From Synechococcales cyanobacterium C42_A2020_086 (GTDB taxonomy: Bacteria; Cyanobacteriota; Cyanobacteriia; Elainellales; Elainellaceae), in contig JACYLU010000009.1 of the NCBI GenBank assembly GCA_015272325.1, positions 62,001-126,000 of the forward strand: a stretch of DNA of 64,000 nucleotides. The letters run 5' to 3'. Shown piece by piece: positions 43,982-53,414 of this stretch; within the stretch, counting starts at the first letter, position 1; the number at the start of each line of letters is the position of its first letter. The position numbers and the translations under genes were made by a program. Under the pieces are notes generated by a model. That model was given only the letters and a program-made list of their open reading frames with translations. It searched no databases and had not been told where the DNA came from.

Positions 43982-44863
43982 ATGGCGCTGCCATGCCCTA
44001 TTGCTATGACTGTTGATTCGATTCGTGACTACCTCCGCGCCATTGGTAAAACACCGCTGCTTTCTCCAGCCGAAGAACTTGAGCTGGCTCGAGCGGTGCA
44101 AACCATGCTGCCTTTACTAGAGCTGGAGCATCCCACACCCGAGCAGTTGTCCCTGATCAAGCGGGGCAAGCGCGCCAAAAACAAAATGATTCAAGCCAAC
44201 TTGCGTCTGGTCGTGACCATTGCCAAGAAGTACCAGAATCGCGGTCTCGATCTCATGGATCTTGTCCAAGAGGGCAACCTTGGGCTAGAGCGAGCCGTAG
44301 AAAAATTTGACCCAGCCAAAGGCTACAAATTCTCGACCTATGCTTACTGGTGGGTGCGTCAGGGAATGACTCGAGCGTTACAGATTGATGCCCGCACCAT
44401 TCGTCTGCCGGTGCATGTGCAGGAAAAGCTCAGCAAAATTAAAACTCAAACTCGCACCTTGACGGTAAAGTTAGGACGCAAACCTAACGCCGACGAATTG
44501 GCAGCGGCACTGAGTATGAGTGTGGAAGAATTGCGGAACCTGCTAGCCCAACAGCGACGTTGTGCTTCGTTAGATGCCTTGATTGGCCAGGAGCAAGAAA
44601 CGCGCCTCGGCGATCTGATTCCCGATGAGCAGCAGCAACAGCAGATGGAAACCATGGCCCTGCGCGATCAGTGTCAGCAATACCTAACCTGTCTGAATGA
44701 TAAAGAACGAGAGTTGATTGTACTGCGCTATGGGCTACAGGATGGCAAACACCGTAGCCTAGCGGAAGTGGGGGAAGTCTTTGGGGTCTCTCGCGAGCGC
44801 GTGCGGCAGATTGAGGTCAAGGCGATGAAGAAACTGCGGCAGCATGCTAATCTGTCTGCCTAA
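43982..44863 (+). CDS. Group 2 RNA polymerase sigma factor
   Basis: Sigma-70 family factor of 293 aa. Region 1.2 is DSIRDYLRAIGKTPLLSPAEELELA; region 2 is NLRLVVTIAKKYQNRGLDLMDL ... KFSTYAYWWVRQGMTRA; region 3 follows; region 4.2 is SLAEVGEVFGVSRERVRQIE. The protein lacks region 1.1 and is a little shorter than the SigB/SigD type factors, so a specific letter is not assigned. The start may be the ATG at 43982 or that at 44006 (MTVDSIRDYL). Group 2 factors serve stress or light-dependent promoters and are not essential. A hairpin follows. Confidence 0.94.
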   Translation: MALPCPIAMTVDSIRDYLRAIGKTPLLSPAEELELARAVQTMLPLLELEHPTPEQLSLIKRGKRAKNKMIQANLRLVVTIAKKYQNRGLDLMDLVQEGNLGLERAVEKFDPAKGYKFSTYAYWWVRQGMTRALQIDARTIRLPVHVQEKLSKIKTQTRTLTVKLGRKPNADELAAALSMSVEELRNLLAQQRRCASLDALIGQEQETRLGDLIPDEQQQQQMETMALRDQCQQYLTCLNDKERELIVLRYGLQDGKHRSLAEVGEVFGVSRERVRQIEVKAMKKLRQHANLSA

Positions 44864-45370
44864 TTGCTGCTCGTTTGTTTTCTAGTGATAGGGATCGGTC
44901 CCGATCTGCTAATGATCGGGTCTATTTCATCGAGGGTGTTGATGGTGCTCCGAGACAGTGTGTATTCCTTACAATAAGACAGTGAGACACGGGCGCAAAC
45001 CAGTCATGTCGGGCGACATCGACTCCGGTCCGTTCAAATCATTGGATGCAACTGTTCATAGACCCATCAATGCTGAGACGGAGGGGCACTGACTGATGCC
45101 GTGTTGCCTAGGAGTACAAGCCAGTTATGGGTGGGAGTGATTCTCTCACTCATAGCAATATTCGAGGCTAGTCACGCTGGTCAGGATAGAAACACGATTA
45201 TGTCATAGAGGCGGAAATTTCACCCTCCATATTTACTCCATACTCATAAGAGCATTGCAGCCAACTTTACAACAAACTTAGGTTGCTAAGATTTGAAGCA
45301 ATTAGAACACTCACTTCTGCAAATAGGAAATAGAATAAATTCAATATGATTTATTTTCGGTTCTAAAAAA
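44864..45370. other. Intergenic region after the sigma factor gene
   Basis: A 507-bp spacer. Its first 60 bp hold the terminator-like hairpin; the rest has no credible frame on either strand. The last 100 bp are AT-rich and should contain the promoter of the basic DNA-binding protein gene. A small RNA cannot be excluded, but nothing is recognisable. Confidence 0.5.
44900..44926 (+). terminator. Terminator-like hairpin after the sigma factor gene
   Basis: CCCGATC and GATCGGG pair perfectly around a seven-base loop and are followed by a short T-rich stretch (TCTATTTC). The hairpin is 37 bp after the stop codon. Confidence 0.6.
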
Positions 45371-45913
45371 ATGGCAGCAGCTCGCAAACAAGCCAAATCC
45401 TCAAGCATCTCAAAGTCCGCTATCGATCAAGTTGGTTCCTTCTTGCAGGATTTGTCCGTCAAACCCAAGCAAGAAATGTCCATTCGGGAAGCCATCGACC
45501 AGCTTCGGGATCCCATTCAAGAGGCTCTAGCGAAGGGCTACAACTATGAGGACATCGTGGCAATTCTGGTTGAACAGGGCATCCCAACAACAGCAACAAC
45601 TGTGAAGCGGTATGTGTCACTAGGTCGTGGTCGCAGCCGCAAAAAAACGGCTGGAAGCAAACCTCGGGGACGACGTCCTCGCAGTCAGTCTGTTGAGCTT
45701 CCCAACGAGGAGGCGGGTACTCCTGTAGAACCTCCCAAAGTCACACGAGGACGACGCAAATCAACAGTGGAAAGTGCTGCTCCCGCCGAGGCTGAACCTC
45801 CCGTAGAGCAGGATCTAGAGCAGAGTCCACCCAAACGAGGACGGGGGGCACGTTCTTCTACCCCCTCTACAGCCCGATCAACCTCCACCCGAGGGCGCAA
45901 AAAGACGAGCTAG
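45371..45913 (+). CDS. DNA-binding protein with helical domain and basic RGR-rich tail
   Basis: Protein of 180 aa with two parts. Residues about 30-85 (MSIREAIDQLRDPIQEALAKGYNYEDIVAIL ... TTVKRYV) resemble the small helical DNA-binding domain seen in plasmid mobilisation and KfrA/MobC-like proteins. Residues 88-180 are low-complexity, with repeated RGRRP, RGRRKS, RGRGARS and RGRKK motifs that look like AT-hooks, separated by acidic and proline-rich stretches. The whole is strongly basic, like histone-H1-type nucleoid proteins. The function is not known. An ATG just after a run of A begins it. It is a single gene. Confidence 0.82.
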   Translation: MAAARKQAKSSSISKSAIDQVGSFLQDLSVKPKQEMSIREAIDQLRDPIQEALAKGYNYEDIVAILVEQGIPTTATTVKRYVSLGRGRSRKKTAGSKPRGRRPRSQSVELPNEEAGTPVEPPKVTRGRRKSTVESAAPAEAEPPVEQDLEQSPPKRGRGARSSTPSTARSTSTRGRKKTS

Positions 45914-46061
45914 GGATGATGCTGACCATTCCATCGCTTGGGCTTCAGGATGTGGCTGAGTCATGCTCCTGACTAGCTGCGTTTGGCTGGCCGTTTAGTG
46001 TCGTAGCACCATCAGCGCGCTTGATTGATGACTCAATCGCCATGAGTGCGATGACGCTCTG

Positions 46062-46103
46062 TATCTAACCTGATGTGTATCTAGCCTGATGTAAACCTGA
46101 TGT
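46062..46103. repeat. Imperfect tandem repeats
   Basis: TATCTAACCTGATGT and TATCTAGCCTGATGT are repeated with period 16, followed by a shortened copy AACCTGATGT. They lie between convergent DNA-binding-protein and stress-protein genes. Confidence 0.85.
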
Positions 46104-46123
46104 AAAAATTCACTCTTGCTACC

Positions 46124-46549
46124 TCAGCGGACAACGAGCACCGGGCAGGGAGCATGGCGAACCACATATTCAGTGACTGAACCAAATAAGAAGGGACTGA
46201 CACCACGCTCGTCGTGGGTCGGCATCACGATCAAATCAACCGACTTGCTTTTGGCATACTGAATGATTTCTGTTTCAGGATTGCCAATTACGACATGAAT
46301 ATCAGCTCCTTCATACCCTAATTCTTTCAGCTTTTGCTGCAACGCTGCTTCGACGCGCTGTTCTCGGCTTTCGTCAGTTGCCGTATGCCAAATTACCGCT
46401 GGATCCGTGGGGTGCAGAATGGGGAGCACATAAAAGAGGTGTAGTTGCGTGACATCCTCGACGAATTCTCGGGCAACCATCAACGCTGCATCGGCGGCCT
46501 CAGAAAAATCGAGAGGAATCATGACGTTCTGTTTTTTTAACCAATTCAT
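46124..46549 (-). CDS. Universal stress protein (UspA family)
   Basis: Cytoplasmic stress protein of 141 aa. It has the N-terminal strand NVMIPLDFSEAADAALMVA and the C-terminal ATP-binding pattern MPTHDERGVSPFLFGSVTEYVVRHAPCPVLVV. The Gly-x9-Gly-Ser signature is present in slightly changed form (THDERG ... FGS), so nucleotide binding is likely. It is a single gene, and the divergent spacer to the next small gene is 363 bp. Confidence 0.95.
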   Translation of the reverse strand: MNWLKKQNVMIPLDFSEAADAALMVAREFVEDVTQLHLFYVLPILHPTDPAVIWHTATDESREQRVEAALQQKLKELGYEGADIHVVIGNPETEIIQYAKSKSVDLIVMPTHDERGVSPFLFGSVTEYVVRHAPCPVLVVR

Positions 46550-46912
46550 TGGGTTGTCCTCGTTTGGTGTATGACCGGTAGAGTGAACTATAAGCGGTTT
46601 ATATCAGGAATGGTGTACCCGTAGCCTAATTCGGCGTAGGTTTCGGGTGTCCCCCTTCAGGAGTTAGCAATATTGGCAGTGATAGACAACTGTATCCTGG
46701 GAAAGGCGGGTCAACTGACTCTACTCACCGCAATCAAGCTCATCAAGAATTAGGAGATAGAAGGATGGCACTAGGCACTCGAGTCGGGCAACGATTCTAG
46801 AAATGCTGCTTATCCCATCCATGCATTTCATGCGTTGAAGTGAGATCGAGAACTTCCTAGAGTAGTTCTATGCGATCTTGTTCATCCAGAGCAGTTTGCT
46901 AATGAGGTTCCT
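46550..46912. other. Intergenic region upstream of the stress protein gene
   Basis: A 363-bp spacer with no gene, terminator or strong repeat that I can support. It should hold the promoter of the stress protein gene on the minus strand. Confidence 0.5.
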
Positions 46913-47134
46913 ATGAGTCGCTTTCCTCTAGACACTTTTCTAGACAATCCCCGAGTTCGTCTCCACGATCTAGATACTCTGGCTCTGCTGAAAGCATTGC
47001 TCCACACAGCAAGACGTTTCTGGACGTTCAGCCAATTCCACGGGGAATATCAGTCCACGCCAGTGTGGGAACGCTACGCCAAATTCTCAGCGGTCGCTAG
47101 GTGGCAGGAAGGGAGGAGACCAGCAAAAGAGTAG
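46913..47134 (+). CDS. Short hypothetical protein
   Basis: A frame of 73 aa starting at an ATG preceded by GAGG. The product (MSRFPLDTFLDNPRVRLHDL ...) has a helical middle (LDTLALLKALLHTARRFW) and a basic end (EGRRPAKE). There is no known domain, signal peptide or membrane segment. Neighbours are on the other strand. It may be real but can equally be a chance frame. Confidence 0.4.
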   Translation: MSRFPLDTFLDNPRVRLHDLDTLALLKALLHTARRFWTFSQFHGEYQSTPVWERYAKFSAVARWQEGRRPAKE

Positions 47135-47217
47135 CGGGGAAGAGGAAAATTCGGATAATTAATTGTCTGCTTATCTTGTCTGCTCATCCCCCTACCTGCA
47201 TCTGGATGGGCCGCTCC

Positions 47218-48831
47218 TCAGTGCGGTCCTGTTTCTGTTGCCACTTGCTCGGTTGAGGTAGGCATTTGCCCCGAGGTAAGACGCTGCCAATAATCCTTGA
47301 GATCAGCCGCAACTTCGTTCGATAAAATGTAGCAGCCAATCAGATTGGGAATTGCCATAGAGAAAAACATCATGTCGCTGAAATCAATGACCGTTGATAG
47401 GCTAGCAATCGGTCCTAAAAACGTGAAAAACAGATAGATCAGCTTGAATATAACTAGCCGATTGACACCAAACAAATAGGTCCACGCTTGAACGCCGTAG
47501 TAACTCCAGGACAAGATGGTAGAAAAGGCAAACAGAAAGACTGCAATGCTTAAGACTACCGGAAACCAGCCAATCACGGAAGCGAATGCCTGCGATGTTA
47601 GGGCGACACCGCTCAACTCAGAATTGGTGGTTTGATAGGCTCCAGTAATCACAATGACTAGGGCAGTCAAGTTGCAGATGCAGATGGTGTCAATAAACGG
47701 TTCGAGTAAAGCCACAATGCCTTCACGCACGGGTTCGTCGGTGCGAGCAGCAGAATGGGCTGTGGCGGCCGAGCCAGCTCCTGCTTCGTTCGAAAAAGTG
47801 GCTCGACGAATTCCCTGTACCATAGTCCCAACAATGCCGCCGGCCACTGCTGTCGGTGCAAAAGCTTCCCGAATCACAGTGCCAATGGCGCTAGGCACAG
47901 CAGGCAAATTGACCAGCAGAATCCATAGACAGGCTATGCCATAAAGCAACGCCATAGCAGGCACTAGTTTCTCGGCTACCGCTCCAATGCGACGGATGCC
48001 GCCCAAGATAACCACACCAGACAAAACCGCCAAGATTAAACCAAAGAGCCAGTTAGGCAACCCAGGCCATAGATTGGTCATGGCCACATAGGCCTGATTA
48101 GACTGAAACATATTGGGCGCGCCCAGGCTAGCCGGAATCGTCACTAAGGCAAACAGTACGGCCAGTCCTCGCCCTAGGGAACCCATGCCTTGGTGGGTCA
48201 ACCCTCGCGTCAGGTAATAGGCAGGTCCCCCCAAGATTGTGCCATCCTCTAGCACCCGCCGATATTTGACGCCTAAAGTACATTCCACGAATTTAGTAGT
48301 CATGCCAAACAGCCCAGACAGCGTCAGCCAAACCATGGCTCCGGGACCACCGAGCTGAATAGCCACCGCCACACCGGCAATGTTGCCTAAGCCAACGGTT
48401 CCAGATAGGGCTGTAGACAGAGCCTGAAAATGGGAAACTTCTCCATCGTCATGGGGATCATCGTATTTGCCGCGCACAACATCAATGGCATGTTTAAACG
48501 CACGGAAATTGATAAAGCCCATGCGAAACGTAAAGTAAATGCCCGCAGCAATCAGCCACAGCACAATTAGCGGAAATCCGTTTTCACCTCCTACCGGAAA
48601 GAAAAAGACGTCTGACAGCACGTTAACGATTGCTGCAAATCCTGTATTGAGGGTTTCTAGAAATCCATCCGGGGCTGAATCGGGTTGCTGCGCCAGTGCC
48701 CGCAGCGGAATGAGCAGTAGAAATCCCACCACTAGGGCAGCGGTCGATCTAGCCTTAGCAAGTACGAATATCGCCACACGAATAGGGGGACTACTTGGCT
48801 TTATAAAGTGCTTTTGAGTTTTTCCAAACAT
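47218..48831 (-). CDS. Alanine/glycine:cation symporter (AGCS family)
   Basis: Sodium-coupled amino acid carrier of 537 aa. The N-terminal 45 residues include a hydrophobic segment (AALVVGFLLLIPLRALA) that may be a signal or an extra helix. The family core shows FQALSTALSGTVGLGNIAGVAVAIQLGGPG, FSNEAGAGSAATAHSAARTDEPVREG and about ten membrane segments. Carriers of this family bring in alanine, glycine or similar amino acids with Na+ or H+. It stands alone, and the 613-bp region before it separates it from the manganese catalase gene. Confidence 0.95.
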   Translation of the reverse strand: MFGKTQKHFIKPSSPPIRVAIFVLAKARSTAALVVGFLLLIPLRALAQQPDSAPDGFLETLNTGFAAIVNVLSDVFFFPVGGENGFPLIVLWLIAAGIYFTFRMGFINFRAFKHAIDVVRGKYDDPHDDGEVSHFQALSTALSGTVGLGNIAGVAVAIQLGGPGAMVWLTLSGLFGMTTKFVECTLGVKYRRVLEDGTILGGPAYYLTRGLTHQGMGSLGRGLAVLFALVTIPASLGAPNMFQSNQAYVAMTNLWPGLPNWLFGLILAVLSGVVILGGIRRIGAVAEKLVPAMALLYGIACLWILLVNLPAVPSAIGTVIREAFAPTAVAGGIVGTMVQGIRRATFSNEAGAGSAATAHSAARTDEPVREGIVALLEPFIDTICICNLTALVIVITGAYQTTNSELSGVALTSQAFASVIGWFPVVLSIAVFLFAFSTILSWSYYGVQAWTYLFGVNRLVIFKLIYLFFTFLGPIASLSTVIDFSDMMFFSMAIPNLIGCYILSNEVAADLKDYWQRLTSGQMPTSTEQVATETGPH

Positions 48832-49444
48832 AGAGTCGAAACAATCGAGGATGAATTGAGTTGCCGGAGAATAACCTCAAGAATGATGGTCACTCGTTAA
48901 ATCATCAGAGTTAAAGAGGGTTAAAGAGGTTGAAGCAGACTCTGAGCCATCATAGGACTCAACAAACGGGTTAAAAGTTCACAGATAACCCTGGCGAGCG
49001 GTTACTGCTACAAAGTCTGCTACTCCACTAGAAATTCCTAGAACTCGACCATTCCTTCGTAGCTTCCTGCCTTGAAGACAATAGCAGAGGAGGCGATCTA
49101 GAAAATCGTACGGTGCCCCTCACGACCCGGCAGCGTTTGCAAATTCCGGTTAGAGTAAAAGGTTTTACAAAAGCAGAACATCTATCGTTGGAGAGAATTT
49201 TGAGAGTTTTATAGTTGCAATGCCAGCGCTCAGTTTGACCTCAATTTAGGTTGCAAATGATCTGCATCTGAACGTATCGGACTCAATGGCACGAGTTATT
49301 TCTTAGGAGGCAGGTTGTCTCCAGACGCTTCTCCTAAACTGTGGGGTATTGCTTCTCCAAGCCGCACTTGTCACGATTACTGATTGCTTACCTCAGCGTT
49401 GCGCTAAGTCCATCACAAAAGATCCCCTACGAGGAGACAATGCT
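48832..49444. other. Long intergenic region between divergent symporter and catalase genes
   Basis: A 613-bp spacer. It includes a 10-bp duplication (GTTAAAGAGG at 48910-48919 and 48920-48929) in the symporter leader. The right part, up to 49444, contains an open frame without coding character that runs into the catalase. No RNA was recognised. Confidence 0.5.
48910..48929. repeat. 10-bp tandem duplication
   Basis: GTTAAAGAGG is present twice without a gap about 80 bp upstream of the symporter gene. Confidence 0.85.
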
Positions 49445-50137
49445 ATGTTTTTTCACAAGAAAGATCCGATCCACGTCGTTAATATTGACTCTGCTCATCC
49501 CCGATTTGCTCAACTCTTGCTTGAACAGTTCGGAGGTGCTACAGGGGAATTAACGGCAGCTCTACAATACTGGGTGCAGTCCTTTCACTGCGAGCATCCT
49601 GGTATCCGCGACATGCTGCAAGATATCGCCGTCGAGGAGTTTGGTCACTTAGAAATGGTCGGTAAATTGATTGAGGCACACACCAAAAACGTTGATCAAA
49701 CTGAAGCGTTCAAAAGCACCTTGTTTGCCGTTCGCGGCATGGGTCCCCATTTTCTAGACAGCCAGGGCGTTTCCTGGACTGCCGCCTACATCAACGAGGG
49801 AGGTGATGTGGTACGCGACCTGCGGGCTAATATTGGAGCCGAGGCCGGTGCTCGCCAAACCTACGAATCTTTGATTAAACTCGCGCCCGATGAGGGAACT
49901 AAGAAGACCCTAGTTCACCTGCTGACGCGGGAAATTTCCCACACGCAGATGTTTATGAAGGCGTTGGACTCGCTAGGTAAGTTGACCGATCCCCTCTTCG
50001 GCAATGTTCAACCTGATGAGACGGTCGATATTTACTACAACCTGTCGCAAAATGGACAGGATGAGCGCGGTCCGTGGAATTCAGAACCAACGTTCCGCTA
50101 CATTGCCGACCCGATGCAAGAGCAGCAAAAGCGTTAG
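49445..50137 (+). CDS. Manganese (non-haem) catalase
   Basis: Di-manganese catalase of 230 aa that breaks down hydrogen peroxide. The ATG at 49445 follows GAGGAGA at about 9 nt; the open frame to 49349 adds unrelated residues, and an out-of-frame ATG lies at 49440. Metal ligand regions are visible: Glu in GGATGELTAALQY, Glu-x2-His in AVEEFGHLEM, Glu in IGAEAGARQTY and His in TREISHTQM. The length fits the shorter bacterial type. It stands alone, and the WG-repeat lipoprotein gene is convergent with it. Confidence 0.94.
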   Translation: MFFHKKDPIHVVNIDSAHPRFAQLLLEQFGGATGELTAALQYWVQSFHCEHPGIRDMLQDIAVEEFGHLEMVGKLIEAHTKNVDQTEAFKSTLFAVRGMGPHFLDSQGVSWTAAYINEGGDVVRDLRANIGAEAGARQTYESLIKLAPDEGTKKTLVHLLTREISHTQMFMKALDSLGKLTDPLFGNVQPDETVDIYYNLSQNGQDERGPWNSEPTFRYIADPMQEQQKR

Positions 50138-50321
50138 TCCTCTGGTTTAGTGCCCTGGTATTGACAGAACGGATGAAACGCCTCGGTTGCTGACCTTGGT
50201 GCCAACCCTCTACCCAGGAAAGTAAGAGGCAACGCATAAAGGGCTGGAGGTCTACGGACGTTCCAGTCCTTTGCAAGCAGATAGCCACTTTATGAAGAAC
50301 AGGTATGGGGCATAGCCTCCG

Positions 50322-51497
50322 CTACTGCGGGCGACTGAGAAATGCCCCTGCCGAATTGATATAGCGCCACTGATTACCGTTCTGCACCCAAGCCCAGCCT
50401 TCAGAGAACGCACCAACGTTGTCAAACTGAGGTGCAATTTGCAGCTTGCCGGCAGGATTAATGTAGCCCATGCGACCATCGAGCTTGACGGCAGCCAGAC
50501 CCTCAGAAAAGTCCGAGGCGTAGTCAAATCGCGGTTCAATGACCAGTTCTCCCGACAGATCAACATAGCCCCAGCGGTTTCCTACCATGACGGCTGCCAA
50601 TCCTTCCGAAAAATCCGAGGCAAAGTCGAATCGCGGCTCAATAACCGCTGCTCCAGCGGAGTTGATATAGCCCCATTGGCTTCCCTGCCGGACGCGAGCG
50701 AACCCATTAGAGAACCGGAAAGCCCCATCGTATTGGGGTGAAATCACCACTTGTCCTGCATGGTTGATGTAGCCCCAACGGTCGTTGATGCGAACCACAG
50801 CGAGAGATTCCGAAAAACTCCAGGCATCCTGAAATTGTGGCGGCAGCACCCACTCTCCCTGACGATTGATATAGCCATACTGGTCATTGAGCTTGACGGC
50901 AGCGACCCCTTCTGCAAAATCCGTTGCTAGGGTAAATTGCGGCGGAATGACCCACTCGCCTCCATTGTCGAGATAGCCATAGCCTCTGCCGGTTCGCACC
51001 ACGGCTAACCCTTCAGAGTACAGTCCGGCACTAGCAAATTGGGGATCCACAATGATGTCTCCGGTGCGATCCATATAGCCGTAAAAGTCAGTGACCCGAA
51101 TGACAGCTCGCTGCTCTGAGAAGGCCGACACACCATCAAAGGCAGAATCCACGGCAATTTTTTCCTGCCCATTGGGATCGATATAGACATACTGTTCGCC
51201 AATTCGCACTGCTGCTAAGCCTTCTGAGAAGTCAGAGGCAAAATCGAATTGCAGAATTGAAGCGTCCATAGCAGTAGCGACCAATAACGAATCGGACTGG
51301 ATTGTATCGTGCCCTTGGTTAGCTGCAGCACCGGGGGCAGTTGAAACTGGAGCAAGCTGAGCCGCACGATTGGTTGCAGGAGCGCAGCTCACTAGCCCAA
51401 GTAGTAAGCCTGCACCTAGACATCCCAGCCTAGCCCACGCAGATGAGGAAGAAATGGCCATGAAGAGAAGATGAGAGGAATAGAGGAGGCGTATCAT
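50322..51497 (-). CDS. WG-repeat lipoprotein
   Basis: Secreted repeat protein of 391 aa. The N terminus has a lipoprotein signal peptide ending in LVSC (Cys38 from the first ATG at 51497; the ATG at 51461 would also give a working signal). Nine repeats of about 36-40 residues follow, each with F..ASDFSEGLAAV and ending in YGYI..G or WGYI..G, the WG (KWG) repeat. Such repeats form beta-propeller or sheet-like folds used for binding. No catalytic residues are seen. It is probably tethered to the membrane. It is divergent from tsaB, sharing a 73-bp spacer. Confidence 0.92.
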   Translation of the reverse strand: MIRLLYSSHLLFMAISSSSAWARLGCLGAGLLLGLVSCAPATNRAAQLAPVSTAPGAAANQGHDTIQSDSLLVATAMDASILQFDFASDFSEGLAAVRIGEQYVYIDPNGQEKIAVDSAFDGVSAFSEQRAVIRVTDFYGYMDRTGDIIVDPQFASAGLYSEGLAVVRTGRGYGYLDNGGEWVIPPQFTLATDFAEGVAAVKLNDQYGYINRQGEWVLPPQFQDAWSFSESLAVVRINDRWGYINHAGQVVISPQYDGAFRFSNGFARVRQGSQWGYINSAGAAVIEPRFDFASDFSEGLAAVMVGNRWGYVDLSGELVIEPRFDYASDFSEGLAAVKLDGRMGYINPAGKLQIAPQFDNVGAFSEGWAWVQNGNQWRYINSAGAFLSRPQ

Positions 51498-51570
51498 TTA
51501 GGAGGATAACTAGAGGATAACCTTCCTCTCGGGTTACTGCTGGCTCACCTCTATCTCTTCATTCTCTTCA

Positions 51571-52281
51571 TTGATCTCTTCCGTGCAAGACCCAAACCGC
51601 TATGCCTTGGCACTCCATACGACCAGTGCTGATTTGGGGCTGGCTCTTAGCAACTTTGCCGATGCGCCGCGCTGCCAAACCTGGGACCTAGGGCGTGATG
51701 TGTCTAACTATTTACATCTGTATTTGGCTAAATTTTTGCAGCCGCAATCCTGGACTGATCTTGACTTTCTAGCGGTAGCCAACGGTCCGGGCGGCTTTAC
51801 CAGCACACGATTGGGCGTGGTGACTGCCCGCACCCTAGCTCAACAGCTCGATCTGCCGCTGTTTGCCATCTCTACCTTGGCGGCTGTCGCCTGGGCAGAA
51901 TATCGAGCAGGCAGAATTCCTAGTGCTGCCTATGAGGCCCACGCTCTGGACTCAGCAAACTCCTGCGACATTGCTGTATACATGCCAGCGCATCGAGGTG
52001 AACTCCACGGTGCTATCTACCGCATTGCAGCGTTGCATCCCCATGCGGATACCGACCCAACCGTAACGCTGGTGACGTGTCTAGGCGATGCCGTGTGGAC
52101 TCCCGACCAGTGGCAGCAAACCTTGACCGACTGGCCACGTCCCTGCCAGCAAGTGCAGGCGATGAGTCATCTGGGACATACAGCGTTCGCTCTGCTAGAG
52201 CTAGCCTATCACCAGTGGCAACGAGGGCAGCGTCCCCATTGGTCTGAGGTGCTGCCAATCTATGGTCAAAGTCCGGTCTAG
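51571..52281 (+). CDS. tsaB: tRNA threonylcarbamoyladenosine biosynthesis protein TsaB
   Basis: TsaB (YeaZ) helps TsaD to add the threonylcarbamoyl group to A37 of tRNAs that read ANN codons. The protein is up to 236 aa; the start is a TTG at 51571 or a GTG at 51583, and neither has a clear ribosome site. The ASKHA-fold pattern is present: ALALHTTSADLGLALS, then FLAVANGPGGFTSTRLGVVTARTLAQQLDLPLFAISTLA. The central insert (about 115-150) is longer than usual. Its stop codon overlaps that of the convergent permease gene: both share CTAG at 52278-52281. Confidence 0.92.
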   Translation: MISSVQDPNRYALALHTTSADLGLALSNFADAPRCQTWDLGRDVSNYLHLYLAKFLQPQSWTDLDFLAVANGPGGFTSTRLGVVTARTLAQQLDLPLFAISTLAAVAWAEYRAGRIPSAAYEAHALDSANSCDIAVYMPAHRGELHGAIYRIAALHPHADTDPTVTLVTCLGDAVWTPDQWQQTLTDWPRPCQQVQAMSHLGHTAFALLELAYHQWQRGQRPHWSEVLPIYGQSPV

Positions 52282-53414
52282 CGTTGGGTGCTGCGGGGAT
52301 CTAGGGCATCGCGCAAACCGTCGCCTAACAGGTTAAACGCCAGAATCGTCAGCATAATCAGAATGGCAGGCGACCAAACCAGCCAGGGCTGTAGCACCAG
52401 AATCGAGGCATTGGTAGCCAGCGACAACATGTTGCCCCAAGAGGGATCGGGGGGTTTAATTCCATAGCCAATTAAACTCAGCACCGCCTCCGCCACAATA
52501 AAGCTGGGAATGGTCAGAGTGGCAGCAATCACCAGATAGGTGGCGGTTTGGGGCAGCACATGTCGCAGGATGATGTAGGTTGGCCCACCCCCCATCACCT
52601 TGGCGGCCTGAACAAACTCCCGAGTCTTAATGGACAACACCTGACCACGAATCACGCGAGCCAAGCCAGACCAACCCACAAACGACGTGATCAGCGTAAT
52701 CAGCAAAAACTGCTGGGAACTGCTGAGATTTGCGGGCAGCACAGCCGCTAGTGCTAGCAGCAGGTAGATGCCGGGAATCGTCATCAAGACCTCTACGACG
52801 CGCATCAGCACTGCATCGACAATGCCGCCAAAGTAGCCAGAAATACCGCCCACCAGCATTCCTATCGGAAACGAAAAAGCCACCCCCACAATGCCGATAA
52901 ATAGGCTAATGCGCCCGCCGTAAATCAACCGGCTCAACTGATCGCGGGCTTGCTCGTCGGTACCTAGCAGATTCAGTCTGCCTTCGCCAAGGGTGCCAAA
53001 CAGGTGCAAATTGCCTTTGAAGCCGGGAAATAGCTCGATTTCCTGAATCTGCGGGTCGCTCAAGGATAGGCGGGTTGGCAGTGGCAGCCGCACTCGGAAC
53101 CAGCGGTATTCCTCGCCGCGCACCAATAAGCGAATGGGGGAAGGCTGAGTGCGATCCACCTTCAGCTCTCGCTCGCCCGTTTCCAAGCTGACGGGTCCTT
53201 GCGTAGTTGGGTAAACATGCGGCCCGATAAACTGCCCCTGGGCATCGCGCCAGTAAATGTGTGTGGGCGGCAGCAGCGAACCATCGAGTTGCGATTGTAG
53301 GGGATCATAGGGCGCGACAAATTCAGCAAAAATCACCACCAGATACAGGACCAGGAGCACCGCTGCCCCAAATCGCGCCAAGTTGTTCCGTTTCAGTTTC
53401 TGCCACCAGTTCAT
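52278..53414 (-). CDS. ABC transporter permease, OppC/DppC type
   Basis: Permease of a peptide or nickel-type ABC importer, 378 aa. After the first membrane segment (ARFGAAVLLVLYLVVIFAEFVAPYDPL) there is an insert of about 100 residues outside the membrane, then the usual GTDEQARDQLSRLIYGGRISL start of the permease core with five more segments and the EAA-like loop FVQAAKVMGGGPTYIILRHVLP. Length is above the typical 300 because of the insert. The other transporter parts (OppB, ATPases, binding protein) are not nearby. The substrate is unknown. Confidence 0.93.
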   Translation of the reverse strand: MNWWQKLKRNNLARFGAAVLLVLYLVVIFAEFVAPYDPLQSQLDGSLLPPTHIYWRDAQGQFIGPHVYPTTQGPVSLETGERELKVDRTQPSPIRLLVRGEEYRWFRVRLPLPTRLSLSDPQIQEIELFPGFKGNLHLFGTLGEGRLNLLGTDEQARDQLSRLIYGGRISLFIGIVGVAFSFPIGMLVGGISGYFGGIVDAVLMRVVEVLMTIPGIYLLLALAAVLPANLSSSQQFLLITLITSFVGWSGLARVIRGQVLSIKTREFVQAAKVMGGGPTYIILRHVLPQTATYLVIAATLTIPSFIVAEAVLSLIGYGIKPPDPSWGNMLSLATNASILVLQPWLVWSPAILIMLTILAFNLLGDGLRDALDPRSTQR

